DNA from: Ignelater luminosus
Lineage: Eukaryota > Arthropoda > Insecta > Coleoptera > Elateridae
Assembly: GCA_011009095.1 (NCBI GenBank)
Contig: VTPC01000425.1
Coordinates: 120,458-184,457, forward strand
Length of the DNA stretch: 64,000 nt
Direction: 5' to 3'
Shown: one piece after another, positions 47,601-60,100 of the stretch
Position numbering within the stretch: the stretch's first letter is position 1
Layout: each line of letters starts with the position of its first letter
Made by a program: the position numbers and the translations under genes
The notes under the pieces: model-generated
What the model saw: the letters and a program-made list of their open reading frames with translations, nothing else
What the model was told of the DNA's origin: nothing
Databases searched by the model: none

Positions 47601-49720
47601 TGAATGAACCACTTAAAATGTCCAGCTTGCATATTTGGGAATTCCTTCACATCATTTGTTTATCACACTTTAGTTGGGAATGAATGGAACTATCTAGGTA
47701 AGGAAATGAATCAGTAGATATGTAGCAATTGGTCTGATCCGGCATGATGTAGTGCAAATGATTACTGTAATATTCTATTCCATTCACCAGAAACGTACTG
47801 TGGTTTTATCAAATTTTTAACGAGATGCTATTGTTAATTTATTTCCAAAAATAATTTAACTCACAATACAAAATATTCTAATCGCAACTGATCTGTTATC
47901 AAAAATGAATACTAACTGTTTTGATACACATTTTCCTTCCTTTCCTGACTGATTTTGCAAAAAAAATAACAAAAAAAAAGAGAATATATAAGTTTCTTAT
48001 ATTTTAAACGAAGAATATTAAATTTGATTTCTTTCAAATTTTAGTAATATTTAAGAAAAATTCAGCAAAACGATCAAGCACAAAAATCTTGTATTTTGTT
48101 AAAAATACTTAAATGAATTTAATTTATAAGTAACAACACTGTTAAAATCTAGTTGTTGGCAAAATTACAGAATCATAGTCAATGTTGTGTAGAAACAAAT
48201 AGATATAAATAAGCTATTTCAAAATAACATGCGAACTTGCATAAAGAAAAGTCTTGTCTAGAGTTTTATATAGTACAGTACATATTATTCTGATTTGATC
48301 ATTTCTATGAATTATGCTATTTTATACAGATGTTCGTAACTAAAGCAATAGTACTATTTTTAATTTTGTTCATAAAGAAATAAACTATAATCATCAAATA
48401 CCTATATTGTGAAATAACTGCTCATATGATATGCGCCACAATTCAATTGTGTGCCACACATTCAATTAAAGTCCATTAAAAAAAATGGCAAAATTACAAG
48501 TAGCTTATTGTACTCCCTATTCTAGGAACAACATAACTAAGTATTAATTTAGTTTAGATTATTCATACAAAAATCTCAAGGTCAGTTCCAGATTGTAACA
48601 CATCAGTTTTCAAATTCTCTGGGGAAAAAGTATGTTTATGAAAAAAGATATATAAATTTGGATATAATAAAGAGAATAGTACATAACACAAAAAAACCTC
48701 TATTCTATGAAAAAAGACAAGTTTTTCTAAAGATTCACATTTTCAAATTATACAGAAAAGAGGGCCATGATTTTGTACTGTTGCATACATAAAAATCAGC
48801 CTACTCATGTTTACAAAATTAAAAAAACAAAAAAGAAAAATAGTTTGTAGTTTGTCAACTGTCAAGTGTTTTTAATGAAGTAAATTAGCATAGATAATTT
48901 GTTATAATAACAAATTAATAAAGATTCTTATAATTATTAACATATCATGTGATACAAATACAATAATGAATAAGATCATTGCATGTTTTGCTTTTTATAA
49001 AAGATGAAACAGCATACTTGCAAAAATAGCAGCACATCATAAGATTGATGTCTTTGCTTGTTAAGAACAATTTCGATTGCAATTAAAACACAAACACTTA
49101 CCTGTAACAATCTGTTGTTCAGGTCCCACTTTATCATTCCTCTTAAAAATAAAATCTCCCAAAGCTCGAGACAATGCCAAATTTCCATTAACTCTATTAC
49201 AATCCACCCAACCCCCTGCAGCTGTAATTCTATCATATTCAGTTTGAACATGAGGCTTATGATCTATAGAAAGTGGTTCTGCTCTTCCAACTACACTGGC
49301 GACGGCTCTTGAATCACCCACATTGGCACAAAATAATTTATCGCCTTTGATCACCATTGTGACAGCAGTAGTGCCAGCTTGTTCATGTTTAAGAGTTTCT
49401 TCATTCAACATGACTTCATCAATTTCTAAAAATGCCTGCTTCATTGCTTCAACAATATTTCCCTCCTTATACTCTGAACGTTTGGTTATGAATTTATGTA
49501 AATGTTTTCCTGCATATTCAGCTATTTTTGCACCACCATGACCATCATAAACAGCAAAGAATGCACTACTTGGATCATCAGGAAGTGATAATATATGTGT
49601 ATGCGAATCTTCCATGTTTATCCGCCATCCTTGCATACAACTTGATCCAACTCGAAAAGCTGAATTTTGACAACATGCTGTATCTTTTGCAGTTACTGGT
49701 TCTGACAGTGTTTGACCCAT
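38621..49720 (-). CDS. PPM-family (PP2C) Ser/Thr protein phosphatase
   Basis: Metal-dependent protein Ser/Thr phosphatase. Two coding exons, 49720-49102 and 39033-38621, join in phase to give 343 aa. The join G|AYPDVEV restores the family sequence. The start MGQTLSEP has Gly2 and Ser6, fitting N-myristoylation. Family motifs: Glu37-Asp38 (WRINMEDSH), Asp59-Gly60-His-Gly-Gly (FFAVYDGHGG), GDSR near 135-138, the CDGIWD block with Asp228 and the metal-binding Asp277 in GCDNMTVV. The tail is acidic and Ser/Gln-rich. An acceptor (TTTTAG) four bases before the start codon implies a 5' non-coding exon further right. The intron is about 10 kb and full of transposon debris. The closest family I know is the PPM1A/B-like and nematode T23F11.1 group. 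The exact subfamily is uncertain. Confidence 0.95.
39640..40020. repeat. Dispersed repeat, matches 46850-46935
   Basis: ACTATCACGAGCAATTGAAA...GACCAATTCTAGA.GTGT near 39965-40010 closely matches ACTATCATGAGCAATTAAAA...GACCAATTCTAGATGTGT near 46890-46935 in the same orientation. A related ATGTACTATCA phrase occurs near 39700. It is probably from the same unnamed element, lying in the PP2C intron. Confidence 0.5.
42420..43561 (+). mobile_element. Tigger/pogo-like element, internally deleted
   Basis: The ends CAGTGGAACTCCCATAA and, reverse complemented, CAGTGGAACCTCCATAACTCG are flanked by TA on both sides. Inside, a CENP-B-type helix-turn-helix remnant (KETIAKEYEILSSTLSTIIK) lies near 43008-43070 and an acidic Tigger-like tail with a NTLKNFFT block and an in-frame stop lies near 43120-43290. 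The DDE catalytic core is missing. At 1142 bp it is about half the length of an autonomous copy. Confidence 0.8.
45222..46520 (-). pseudogene. Transposase-like gene relic of an uncharacterised arthropod TE family
   Basis: Minus-strand pieces in order: an acidic start near 46430-46520 (DGYDSDKDHE), a basic block near 46060-46140 (RRIHTRKRKRRSEKWKSNIR), then after an apparent deletion TFDLQIVLTCSKAEISSFFY near 45960-46040 and a KMSVYNLTAYLSV block. Next comes ELTMWSDS near 45815, interrupted by TGA, then continuation in the same frame into 45755-45222 (177 codons). The layout recalls repeated arthropod proteins with an FDLQ...YNL...YSDGC.GQN core, which I know only as transposon-associated and of unassigned class. 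With one stop and a deletion it is most likely dead. No terminal repeats were assigned. Confidence 0.55.
46945..47195 (-). repeat. Dispersed repeat, copy 2 (other copy at 1720-1935)
   Basis: In reverse orientation this matches the repeat near the left edge (TTCAAAGTTATAGCATAAAA, CTTGTTTTAGT). It starts directly after the 46850-46935 repeat and may belong to the same element. Confidence 0.5.
47196..49101. other. PP2C intron, no further feature recognised
   Basis: AT-rich intronic sequence between the repeat and the donor of the first PP2C coding exon. No frames, terminal repeats or arrays worth naming. Confidence 0.4.
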
Positions 49721-50228
49721 GTTACTAAAATCAGAGATGTTTTGTATTACTATGAACATAAAGACAACGACAGTACTTAATACTCTGCAAATCTATACAA
49801 CGCAACTGGTCTTTTTAAATTAGGATAAAATATCATCTTCCTCAAACATTCACTAACTAATTTTGATAAGAATGTCAACATCATTAGTTTTTAATGCTAT
49901 AGTTATTGATGATTTTGACACTAATCCATTATTTTGTTATTACATGTAAATTTTATACATACCTTAAAGCCTTCTTATTTACACTTGTTATATAAAATCA
50001 CAGGCATATCTAATCTAGCTAAATTTAGTATATTTACGTATTCATGCAGTATTTTTGGTCACGTTTTTATACGAATTAACAAGTCAATTAGTCATTTTTA
50101 TTGACGAACGTCACGACATAAATAGAGTAGGTTAGATTTGGGGGGAAAATGCTACCACCGACAAGAGGTAAAAATCAAAAAAAATTAGAGATATTTCACG
50201 ACACTATGCGTTTGGTAGACTTGAAAAG
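49721..50228. promoter_or_regulatory. Divergent region between PP2C and lin-52
   Basis: The PP2C start codon (minus, 49720) and the lin-52 start codon (plus, 50229) are 508 bp apart. The gap must contain the 5' exon and intron end of PP2C and both promoters. No core element is recognised, so this is positional inference. Confidence 0.4.
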
Positions 50229-50993
50229 ATGGCGTCAGAGAAACCCGGGAGCATTGAACAAGGTAGATATTTTTTAAGAATTTCTTAAATAACTGAAAAT
50301 AATTCTTTTGGTCAAATTAATTGTACTAACATTGAAATCCTCCCGGTCGTAGTTATGCCGGAATCATTTGAAAAGTTACCGAGAAAGGTTTAAAATTAAT
50401 GTTATTCCCACCAACATGTCAAACATGGTTAAAAGGGACGCTGTCAAAATCTGTATTGACTTTTTGTTGTAGAGAACGAGACAAGTTTCACTCCCATCGA
50501 AGATAGTCTTCTTAGCATGGAAAATTTGGATAGAACGTCGCCCGAATTATGGCCAGAAAAAAGTAAGTAGAGAAATCCTCATTTAAGTGTTTAAGCATTC
50601 CTAATACATTGAGTAATAAATCATTTTATTACAGTACCTGGAATGTCTGATTTCATAAATAGTTTCACACCACCCAGCACAACAAAACCACCCTATTCAA
50701 AAGCATTCACAACAGAAGATAACAATTATCTACACCGTAAGTTATTTAGATTCATATAATGTCAACAGATTATAAATAAAACAAGCTTGAAATTTATGCT
50801 TCTATAGTAATTACCATTTTACTAATATGAATATTTTTGTGTTGCAGAATTGGCATCATTACCAACAGCAGGACTAATTGCAAAAGTTAAAGAATTACAT
50901 GATATTGCATATCAACTAGGTGTAGAAGAAGCTAAAGAAATGACGAGAGGAAAATATCTGAATTTATTTAATAGACCACGAAGACCTAAATGA
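50229..50993 (+). CDS. lin-52: lin-52, MuvB core / DREAM complex subunit
   Basis: Small subunit of the MuvB core, which with Rb-family and E2F-DP proteins forms the DREAM complex that represses cell-cycle genes, and with Myb activates mitotic genes. In vertebrates a serine near the N-terminal LxSxE-like motif binds the pocket protein. Four exons close in frame: 50229-50262, 50473-50562, 50635-50736 and 50848-50993, giving 123 aa, the usual size. Conserved blocks: SLLSMENLDRTSPELWPEK, then PGMSDFINSF, then LPTAGLIAKVKELHDIAYQL and GVEEAKEMTRGKYLNLF. Splice donors are GTAGAT, GTAAGT and GTAAGT. An upstream ATG exists but the family start fits 50229. AATAAA signals follow at about 51000 and 51115. 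Confidence 0.95.
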
Positions 50994-53900
50994 CTAAAAA
51001 AATAAAACGTCTTGTTATTATAGAGTATAGACAAAGTACAAGTGCTGTGTTCATATTTCTAAATTAAGTAAAAAAAGATTGTGATGAACATTTTGCTAAT
51101 ATTTAGTTGTAAGAATAAAGTTTTTTATAAAAATAATTTAGTAAAGATTGTAAAACAAATCGTGCGTGTTCTTGCTTGGTTTTTAGTGTTTCAATGATCA
51201 AGTTTTTATAATTAAAACATAAAAATGCATAATTAGGTGGTAGTCAAGGTTATTTTGATATAAATTTATTGATAAACACGTTTCGTGGCCTGAACTGATA
51301 GAGAACTTGCATGTAGTTTGTTTGACCTTTACATAATGAGTAACCTTCACCTATTTATATATAGGAAACAGTTCTCCAGTGGAATTTAATAAAATTTATG
51401 AGTTCATTGCTTTTACTGAAATTTCAATTATGAAAATATCTTTCTGTTGTAATAATTTGCCAAAATGTTTGCGTATAGATGGCAGCATTACATGTAAACA
51501 AAAGCACTGTATGGTTTGGGAAAAGGTGTTATGTTGTTTTTCCTTGAATTTTTCTAAACTTTTTAGTTTATTAAGGCAAAATAATTCAAGGATCCTTTTC
51601 AACATTATTCTTTTTCTATTTCCATTAACGTTTTATAATTGTCATTTATTTTTAGTTTATCCTAAATTGTTAAAAATGTTTAGCATCTCAGCAAATCATT
51701 TTGGAGAACAGAGATAGGAATTGAGTTAACTAACTACAATGCCTGAATATAATTTTATCATTACCTTAGAATTGAAACAAAATACCAAGCTGTTACAAAC
51801 AATTTATACTGAATTAAGAAGGCACCTGGATTTATTTACTGCATGTTTTAGGGTGAATTAAATCCTTAAAGTTAATTCTTTGCGTTGTTGGTCCAGCTTA
51901 AGTGCATTTTATTTTAAAAAATTGTCATAAATTCAACAGCAGCTTCTGGCGCCCAACCCTAAATATAACTGGAAGTTCCCTTAATCCACATAAGGCATTT
52001 AAGGATAACATAAATCAATATCATGGAGTGTTGGCAAGCATATATTTTGATGCATTTGTTTGCCAAAGTAAGTTGGGATTGATGCTCAGAGCATCTGGGG
52101 CAATGTTTTGTTAATTCACCCAGTGTTTGGAATATCAACTCAGAATCCCTCTTAAACATTCCACCATATTTTCATAATCTACCTTTAAATACCTTGTAGA
52201 ATTACACAACTGGCATTTAAAATTGCTTCAGACACTAGGATCACATTTAAATAAATAAATAGTTTGAATAGGCTAGTATTTAGAATGAAATTCAAAGTAG
52301 CAGCAGGCAGGGTACCTTCTCCGTGTCAAAATCAGCTCATTCTAAAGCGCACAAAAACTTAATTTGAATTGCCTATAATAGAAGAATTAGATGTTCTTTG
52401 CCTAAAGAACCAATGAGATTGTAAATCCAAAAGCCGGAAGCCGGTCTCAATCAATGGAGTGAGTTTAAGTTGACACAGTAGCAATAGAGAGTTCAAATTC
52501 ATATATGTACAGGGTCTCCCTGAAAACAACTGGCAAACGTTTACAATAGATTCTCAGATAAAATCAAAGTGATTTAACCTAGCGATGGGTAAGAGAAAAG
52601 TTTCTAAAATGAAAACTTTCCAGGAAGGAAATAAATGTCTTGGAAAGTTCTCACTTCGTATTAAAAATTCCCAAAAAAGTTTTGTGATATAAAATTGAGC
52701 TTTAAAATTAAATGTTTAATAAAGAAAGCTCAGATTAAAAAAAAAAGTCAAAGATGAGAGTACAGTTTGTCATTTGGGTGAAAGCAAAACTTTTTTGAGA
52801 ATGACTTTGTTAAAAAATCAATATTAACAAGTTTTCCATTTATTAAACAATTTTCCGTACATGCAGTACAGGATGAGTCAAACTGGTAGTCATCATGGGG
52901 TATTTGGCTTAGTATTAGTGATAGTGAAAAACAGTTTTTGGGAGCATTAGAGACTTCTTTTTTAATCAAATGTGAAAACAAAATTTGAATATCATAGCCT
53001 ACTTTTGAGATATTGGCAAAAATGATTTTTCTCCAAAAACAACTTTGCCTCATATCTTGCTTATTTGAAGAATTAACAAAAAATCTTAGACATTTTTTAC
53101 TACAAATTTAATTTCCAATAACATGGCACAGTTAGTTTTTTTTCAAGCATTTCTGTTTTCAGGAAATAGCAGGCAAATTGTTTTTTTGTAATGAAATGCA
53201 TACTTGGCCATGAATTATCTGAAAAGATTATTGTTTGAGCTTTACAAATATACAGATTGCTCCACCTATAAGATGTATTCCTTCATAACTCTATTATTTA
53301 TACAGTTAGGACAAAAAATAAAAATGCATTGTTTTTGGCACTTGATTTTCTATCAATTAGTTTTAGTTGCTTTCCTTTCAACCACATTAGCTACTGCAAA
53401 AATAGATGTTCATTGTTTCTTTCAGATTTGTCGCCATGTCTAAAGCTCTGAAATTATTCCCTACACCTTTCCTCTCCAAGACAAGCATGTATAATAGGTT
53501 CAGCTTGACAACTTGTTTAGATTTGAGATTAGACTCCTTTTCATGTTTCATTTACAACAGCTATAAGGCATCTGTGGTCGTGAAGCCATGCAGCTTGAAA
53601 GGAGAGAAAGGTTTATTTTTCTATACACAGAGTGTTGCATGTACACATGACATAATGTCACTTTGTTATCTTAAGTATGATGCTACGGATATCTGCATAT
53701 TTGAATTCCTCATGGAATCTGCTTTTCATCGATATATCGAGCTTGCCATATCATTTAGCAGTTAATTTTATAAAAGCAGATATTTTTTGTTTTGCTCATT
53801 TTGCATTAGTGGGCTGTGATTCACAGATTGTTTAAGCTACAGCACTTTTTTTTTGCATATGTGGAACCATGGTAACTAGCTGCCAAAGTGTACCAACTTC

Positions 53901-54979
53901 AAACGTGAATATCTTAATTATTTTAAATGAAACACCTCTTGTATATTCTTATGGTTGGATGCAGAAATAATGCAACATCCATGTAACTGAAACTGAAGTA
54001 ACATTAAAATTCAAATATAGTGTTTCAATAGAAAATGAATACAAATGTGTTTTCCTTTGAAAATACAGTACAGGTTCTTATGAGCAGCAGGTTGTCAAAC
54101 ATCTTCCATGCCAGAATTCAACATGTTGATACATTTAGATGATCAAACAGCTGGCAATAGCATCATATAAACTCCCATAAGAAATTCATTGCCTATCTTT
54201 CCTGAACTGTATTCTCAAAGTGAAACTGTATAGATTTCGTAATGGCAGAAGCTCAAAGATTGTGGTAACATGTTTTTCTTTGTTAGGATATGTATAATTG
54301 GTGAAATTAAAAGAGAGTAATTGCCATTAAGGTTGTCAACTCTTACTCGAAGATTATCATCATCAACAAGTGTACATGCATGGAGATTCAGATTTTTGTA
54401 ATTCCTGCTTCCCAAATGAACCTACGGGGGAGGTAATGGTATCAATTGACAGGGTAGAAGTTCCCTCTCAATCTAGCACAAAAAAAATAATCAAGAAATG
54501 CTCAGAAGTACCAAAATAAATTAATAATAAAATTGTCCTATGTATGGACCTCATCTAAAAACATTAAATACTTATCTGTACCATATTTTGGGAAACTTGG
54601 AAGGGTTGCTAGGATTTTAAACAAAACCAATACAAAGCCAAAGACCAAAGATCAAAGCTCAAACCCAGAGAGTCGGCAACTCTAACTGCCGTATACCTGG
54701 CAGTTACTTTCAAAAAAATGTACATTTCTAATAAAAATTTAAATCATCAAAATTTATATTAACAGTTTTAAGTAACATTTTACACTTCTATCAACAATAA
54801 TTGCTATTGTTGTCCTGTGTACACTTTAGATTTCAACAATTTTACTAACGTTTGTAAGATTTTTTAACAGAAAAATGAATATTTGTTTAACAAGGACCCA
54901 AAGTGATTTTTATCATTATACTACTTTAAAAGTAGGCTTACCAAAAATTCTTTTTTAAAAAAACTTGTTTTTACAGAAC
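50994..54979. other. Intergenic stretch, no gene recognised
   Basis: About 4 kb downstream of lin-52. Open frames up to 119 codons (for example 53406-53765) have no recognisable domain and lie in AT-rich text. TACAGGGTCTCCCTG at about 52508 and the complement of TGAAACACCTCTTGTA at about 53930-53944 look like worn ends of a TIR element spanning 1.4 kb, but the match is weak. Confidence 0.35.
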
Positions 54980-54981
54980 TA

Positions 54982-55812
54982 CAAGGTAGGCGCCATTAAT
55001 TCTCGGCCTGACAGGCTTCTACAGGTTTCTAGGTGCACCTGTGTGAGGCCTACACTATAAATATTAGGCTCGAAGAGTAGTAGTTTTTAGTAGCCAGCTA
55101 GACAACGTGACGAGTGCATGAAAATGTCACAGCTAACGAAAATTGAGCCTTGTGCGGTCATTAAATTTTGGAGTTCATTGTCACAGGAGATGAAACAATG
55201 GTTTTGTTTTATGATCCTCTATCCAAAAGGGAATCGATGAAATGGTGGCTACCTAATGAACCTCGTCCTAGAAAGGTGGAAGTCGTTCAATCAACGAAGA
55301 AGTTGATGGCCACAATATTCTGGGCTTGTGAGGGAATTTTACTCATTGACTTTAAACAGCACATATTATGCATCTTTGTTGCATAAATTAAGGGACAATA
55401 TTAGTGCCAAACGTCGAGGACGATTGATAAAAGGTGTTCAATTATTGCACGACAATGCACCCGTCCATATTGCCAACATTTCACAAGCTGCCATCGGCGA
55501 ATGTGGCTTTCAAGAATTGAGCCATCCACCGTATTGTCCAGACATGGCTCCCAGTGATTAGTATTCATTTTCAAATTTAAAAAAGATCTTAGGGGACGTC
55601 GTTTTAAGAGCGATAGTGAGTTCTACGCAGCTGTAATACAACATTTTGAGGGAAAAACTGTAGATCATTTTTACAAGAGTATAGAATCATTAACTGATCG
55701 TTCTAATAAATGTATTGAAGTTGGGGAAGATTATATTGAAAAATAAAAAGTATTACATTTTACCAAGTTTATTCTTTTTACATCAGGCCGAGAATTAATG
55801 GTGCCTACCTCG
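54982..55812 (+). mobile_element. mariner transposon, internally deleted
   Basis: The left and right ends are 30 bp inverted repeats with two mismatches (CAAGGTAGGCGCCATTAATT and CGAGGTAGGCACCATTAATT, both continuing CTCGGCCTGA), each flanked by TA. At 831 bp it is shorter than the usual 1.3 kb of an active mariner. Confidence 0.92.
55123..55746 (+). pseudogene. mariner transposase, deleted and frameshifted
   Basis: The protein starts MSQLTKIEPCAVIKF at about 55123 but jumps at once, by deletion of nearly the whole helix-turn-helix region, to the catalytic part with VTGDETMVLFYDP (first Asp). After a frame change near 55330-55380 it continues with VQLLHDNAPVHIA (second Asp) and CPDMAPSD (third Asp of the DD34D triad). 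An in-frame TAG at about 55559 follows, then the C-terminus to YIEK. All three catalytic Asp remain, but the DNA-binding domain is gone and the frame is broken. Confidence 0.9.
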
Positions 55813-57143
55813 TATTTTTCAAAAAGGCCTTTTTTTCATAAAAATCAGACTTTCTCCTAAAAAGATGCATTTTCCTCAGAACTTGCGTTAACTTGGCCTT
55901 TAACTATAACCAGGTTTTTCAAAATGATTAAAACCATTAAAATTCTTCGTTTAGTAGCCCCATAAAAAGCCTACTTTTTAGAATGATTGTAGAAAATAGT
56001 ATTTTTGGGATAAGTTTGCAGGGTTTAACTAACAAGCATAGCGAATCTGGTAACTACAGATAAGCTCAGCAAAAAACTGTATTTTAATAAAGTAAGAAAC
56101 TAAAACTACAACACTTTTATTAAGTGTGCTTAGTACCAATGAAAAAATTAACATTTCATAAAGTTACAAGGACATACCTAGCTGATATTTCTAGGGTAGG
56201 CTTGAAAATAAGGGACACTAATAACTTTCAGGTGGGTCTAAAGCTTTCAAAATAACATGTACACACAAACAATATAAATTTTTGGATGGACACCAAGGTG
56301 GGCAGTAAATCTTAAATGAGGCTGTGCCCACCCAGATAGTTATTTGCTTGGTTGACATACAACCTTGTCTTCATTATTTAGTAGAAAGCAAATTATATAA
56401 GATGGTAAAAAAAAGAAGATAATACCAGATCATTTTTGTCTTTCATAAGATACTGGAAAGGTTTTCGATTAAACCTAAAGTAAGTCAATTTTGCCATTTC
56501 ATACAAAATACAATTTTAAAAGAAACTCCTTAAACGTAAACAAAAATTAATACTAAAAATAGACAAAAATAAATTATTAACTACAATCTGTTTATTTATC
56601 ACACGTGTTAATAATATAATGTATACCTACAGACCAGTATTAAAATATCTCATGTAACAATTATACATGAAATTAACATTATAAGCAAATTATAATAATT
56701 ACCTTATAATAATAACAGACTTGTTAAGAAAAAAAAACAAATAAATTAGGTCACTGAATAGTTACTGTACAACATAAAAAATTAAAGTAACAAAAATCTA
56801 CATTTACAGGAATGTAAAGTTTTAATTTTAATTTTTTTAATTTAATAATTTATTACGAACACGCTGAACAGTAGAGTCATGTTAAAAGTGCGCCTTATTA
56901 TTTTTTTGGTTTATATAAAAATTAAGGCCGCAGTGAAGGTATCATTGTTTTAGACTTACAGTAAAACTGTCACATACATTTATAACAATTGACGAAAAAA
57001 TGTAATACATAAATATTTTTATGGATGTGCATCATAATGTGTATGTAGAGTATACAGCTCTTCTATTTTTGAAAACTTGAAAAACATTTAAGGCATGCAG
57101 AATTCCTGAGAATACATCAGGATGGATGGAATGTTGTAAAGAT
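55813..57143. other. Gene-free stretch, 3' flank of EML
   Basis: No exon recognised. The right part is presumably the EML 3' untranslated region (stop at 57144-57146 on the minus strand). The left part is unassigned AT-rich DNA. Confidence 0.4.
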
Positions 57144-60100
57144 TCACGAAATGATCCACTGCAATACACTTGTATCCTTTCCTCCAGTTGAAACAAGTCT
57201 TGAATCATCATGAAGGAAAGAAACACCTGTTACATGGCTGCTATGTCCTCCATATGCATGGTTTAAACTCTGAAATAATGTTTTATTAAGTCAGTTAAAG
57301 ATTTTGATTAAATATAATTCTTACTCTTGGTTGTATAACTGGATAAGAATAAAGCTTAACTTTTCCAAAATCGTCTCCTGTTGCCATGAGTTTAGAATCA
57401 TGGCTGCGATCAGAACAGTTCACATCAGTACCATCTGCATTTTCAGGCCAAATTCCAATAGTTTGAAATGATATGGTGCAGGTACTTGTAGCCCACTCCG
57501 TGTCCTTAAATGAACTACTTTGGGGAACTTGACGACAGGTACCAGCATTCCCTAAAATTTTAATTTTATAAGTGTAACCTACGTAAATTAAACTGGAAGA
57601 AATGCAAGTGTCACACATTGCAATCTCTTAAAATATAGGAAAACCACTTGTTTTTAGAAATAACTATTGTGCATTTTGCTTCTTCCAAATTTTCCATTCT
57701 TGGCTGAAGAGGAGTTATTTAATCCTATAATGACCATTAGCTCCCAAAGGGAAGGAGTGGGACACCATCAAAATCATCATTGCCTGATTGCAACACTGGT
57801 GGAACAGAGCTGGTAGAAATCACAGTGAGATAGAATTAATGCAAGAGCACTATCAAGCAATGGCATTCAAGAGTAATATCATGGATTGTCAGTTTCTTAC
57901 AGATAATAACATCAAAGTGGTTATTGGACATTCACCTGATGGTGATGTGCAACTTTTGGCTATTGCTTTTTTAAACCTCAAAAAGCATTTATGTGGTTGT
58001 TTTTCATCTGAAGGTGAAATGAGAAAACTATTGCAGAGTATTTTGCAGAGCTTTCTGCTTTTAGAAAATGTTTTCGAAAAAGCATCAACGCTGGAGGAGA
58101 CAATTCTAAGCACTCCTAATCATCTATACTGTTTTTCTGTATCTCAAGAATTGCAGTGTGACTCTAAAATGTATACTTACAATATAATAATTCATAATCC
58201 CCAGAGTTACTTCGAATGGTTTGACTATCAGATGACCAATCAATATGTGTGACATAACTGGAATGACCCTGTGCAATAAAATAAAATTAGAATTAAATAA
58301 CAATAATGTCACATGTTGTAACTAGCTACTATTAGAAGAAGAAAGAGAAAGCAGTCAAATTTACCATCACATTACGGCGCTGAGATCGCATGGTGCCCTA
58401 GCAGCATGCAAAAAATCACACAAGAATGCAGCACACGTGAAAAAGACTCTTAAAACCATGCTAATGTATATATACAACTGCTTTATATAAAATTTACAAA
58501 GTTAAAAAGTTATAACAGAAAAACATTCTTACCATACATCTACCAACTCGACTATATTTTTGTCCGTCTTCAGACACTTGATAAACGTAAACGTGATTAT
58601 CTCGAGAACCTAATGCTAACATGCTGCCATCTGGAGAATACTGAATAACTTGAATAGGCTCAATTCCATCCGAATACTGCCCCAAAAGTTCTCTCGTTTG
58701 TGAATCAAATACCAACCAATGACCAGATACACATCCTACAGCTATCGTATTACCATCTGGAGAAAATGCTAAACTTTGTGCTTGTTCCTAAACATAAATT
58801 CATTCCTTAATTTCTATTGTATATCTTGGTACACTTAAATTTGATTTACCCCAATATCTTTACTCCAAAGAATGCTGTGAGACATAGAATCCCACATTTG
58901 CAATAATTTATCATGGCCTGCTGTTGCAAACTGAGGTATGCTTGGATGTGCAGCCAAACCCCACAGTTCATCCGTGTGTCCCAAAACAACAGGTTGAAAT
59001 CCTAAACTGCCAGTTCCCGTTAAAATACAGTTACGGGTTGTTCCTACTAGAAGTTGAGATCCACGACCTTCAGATATTACCCGTATTCCTCCATAATGTC
59101 CTTCAATCTTTAATAATAATCACACAATTAGATGTTTATGTTATTTTCAATAACTCTAGAAATAGTTCGACTTACCTGACTTTCTTCTCCAGTTTTGGCC
59201 AAGTTAGAATCAAACTGAACTAAACGTCCATCTTTTCCACCACCAGTAATAACACCACCATCCTTGAGAACGCAAATAGAGAATATGGGTCCTTCATGAA
59301 CATTTTTGATCAATCTTAAAATTGTATTAGTTCCTCTTCCCCAAACAACCAAATTGCCATTAGAATCGCCCGTGATAACATCTCCAGATTGTAGAAACGA
59401 TACACAAAGAACATATTTCGGTTTATCTCTAGTTTCAAAAATTCCCATACGTTTGTATAAAGTGCCTCCAGCATCAAGAGTCCAGAATGCAATATGAGAC
59501 TTTCCACATGTTACAATACTGCTTCGATCCAGAGGATGAAATTCAGCTGCTACTATTGTATCTACTGAACACTGAAAAAAAGATAGAAAGAATTGTATGT
59601 AGTTTCTGGAGTATCACTGGCATATAAGATTGTCAAAGAGGCACATGTACACAACTCTGGCTCAGTAAAAGCACCTTTGATTTTGTTTAAGCTCATGAAG
59701 AGTTCAAGTTAAACTGTATATTGCTGCTGCCAAAAAAATAGTTTGATTTGTTATATTCATCTTTTGTAGTGTTTTATTACATTGTGTCCATAAAGTAGTA
59801 ACACCTCCCCCCCCACAATATTTTAACTTGGTAAGAGGTGAAGAATACTGTCCTATTGAAAAAGGGGCATGACTGTTGAATCTCCATATCACATAAATGC
59901 TGTAACTTCCCAGCAAACAGAGTAACCAATTGGTTACCAAAATTCCACTTTCTAATGACGAGAAAGCATTTGCGTCTAATTTGCCACTAAATAACGTTGG
60001 TTTCATGTCTTGAAATGAGGCTTTTTAAACTATGACAGTTTGATGTCATTTCAAACGTGAATACGACAATGATAATCCATAAATCACGTGAATTAGATGT

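Noticed and set aside
53204-53765. Two adjoining plus-strand open frames (79 and 119 codons) that might be a small gene
   Set aside because: No recognisable domain and no splice signals linking them to anything. The second uses an upstream ATG in low-complexity AT text. It may lie inside a worn TIR element.
52508-53945. Possible 1.4 kb TIR element
   Set aside because: Only the outer TACAGGGT-like bases agree between the ends and no target duplication was confirmed, so I did not list it as an element.
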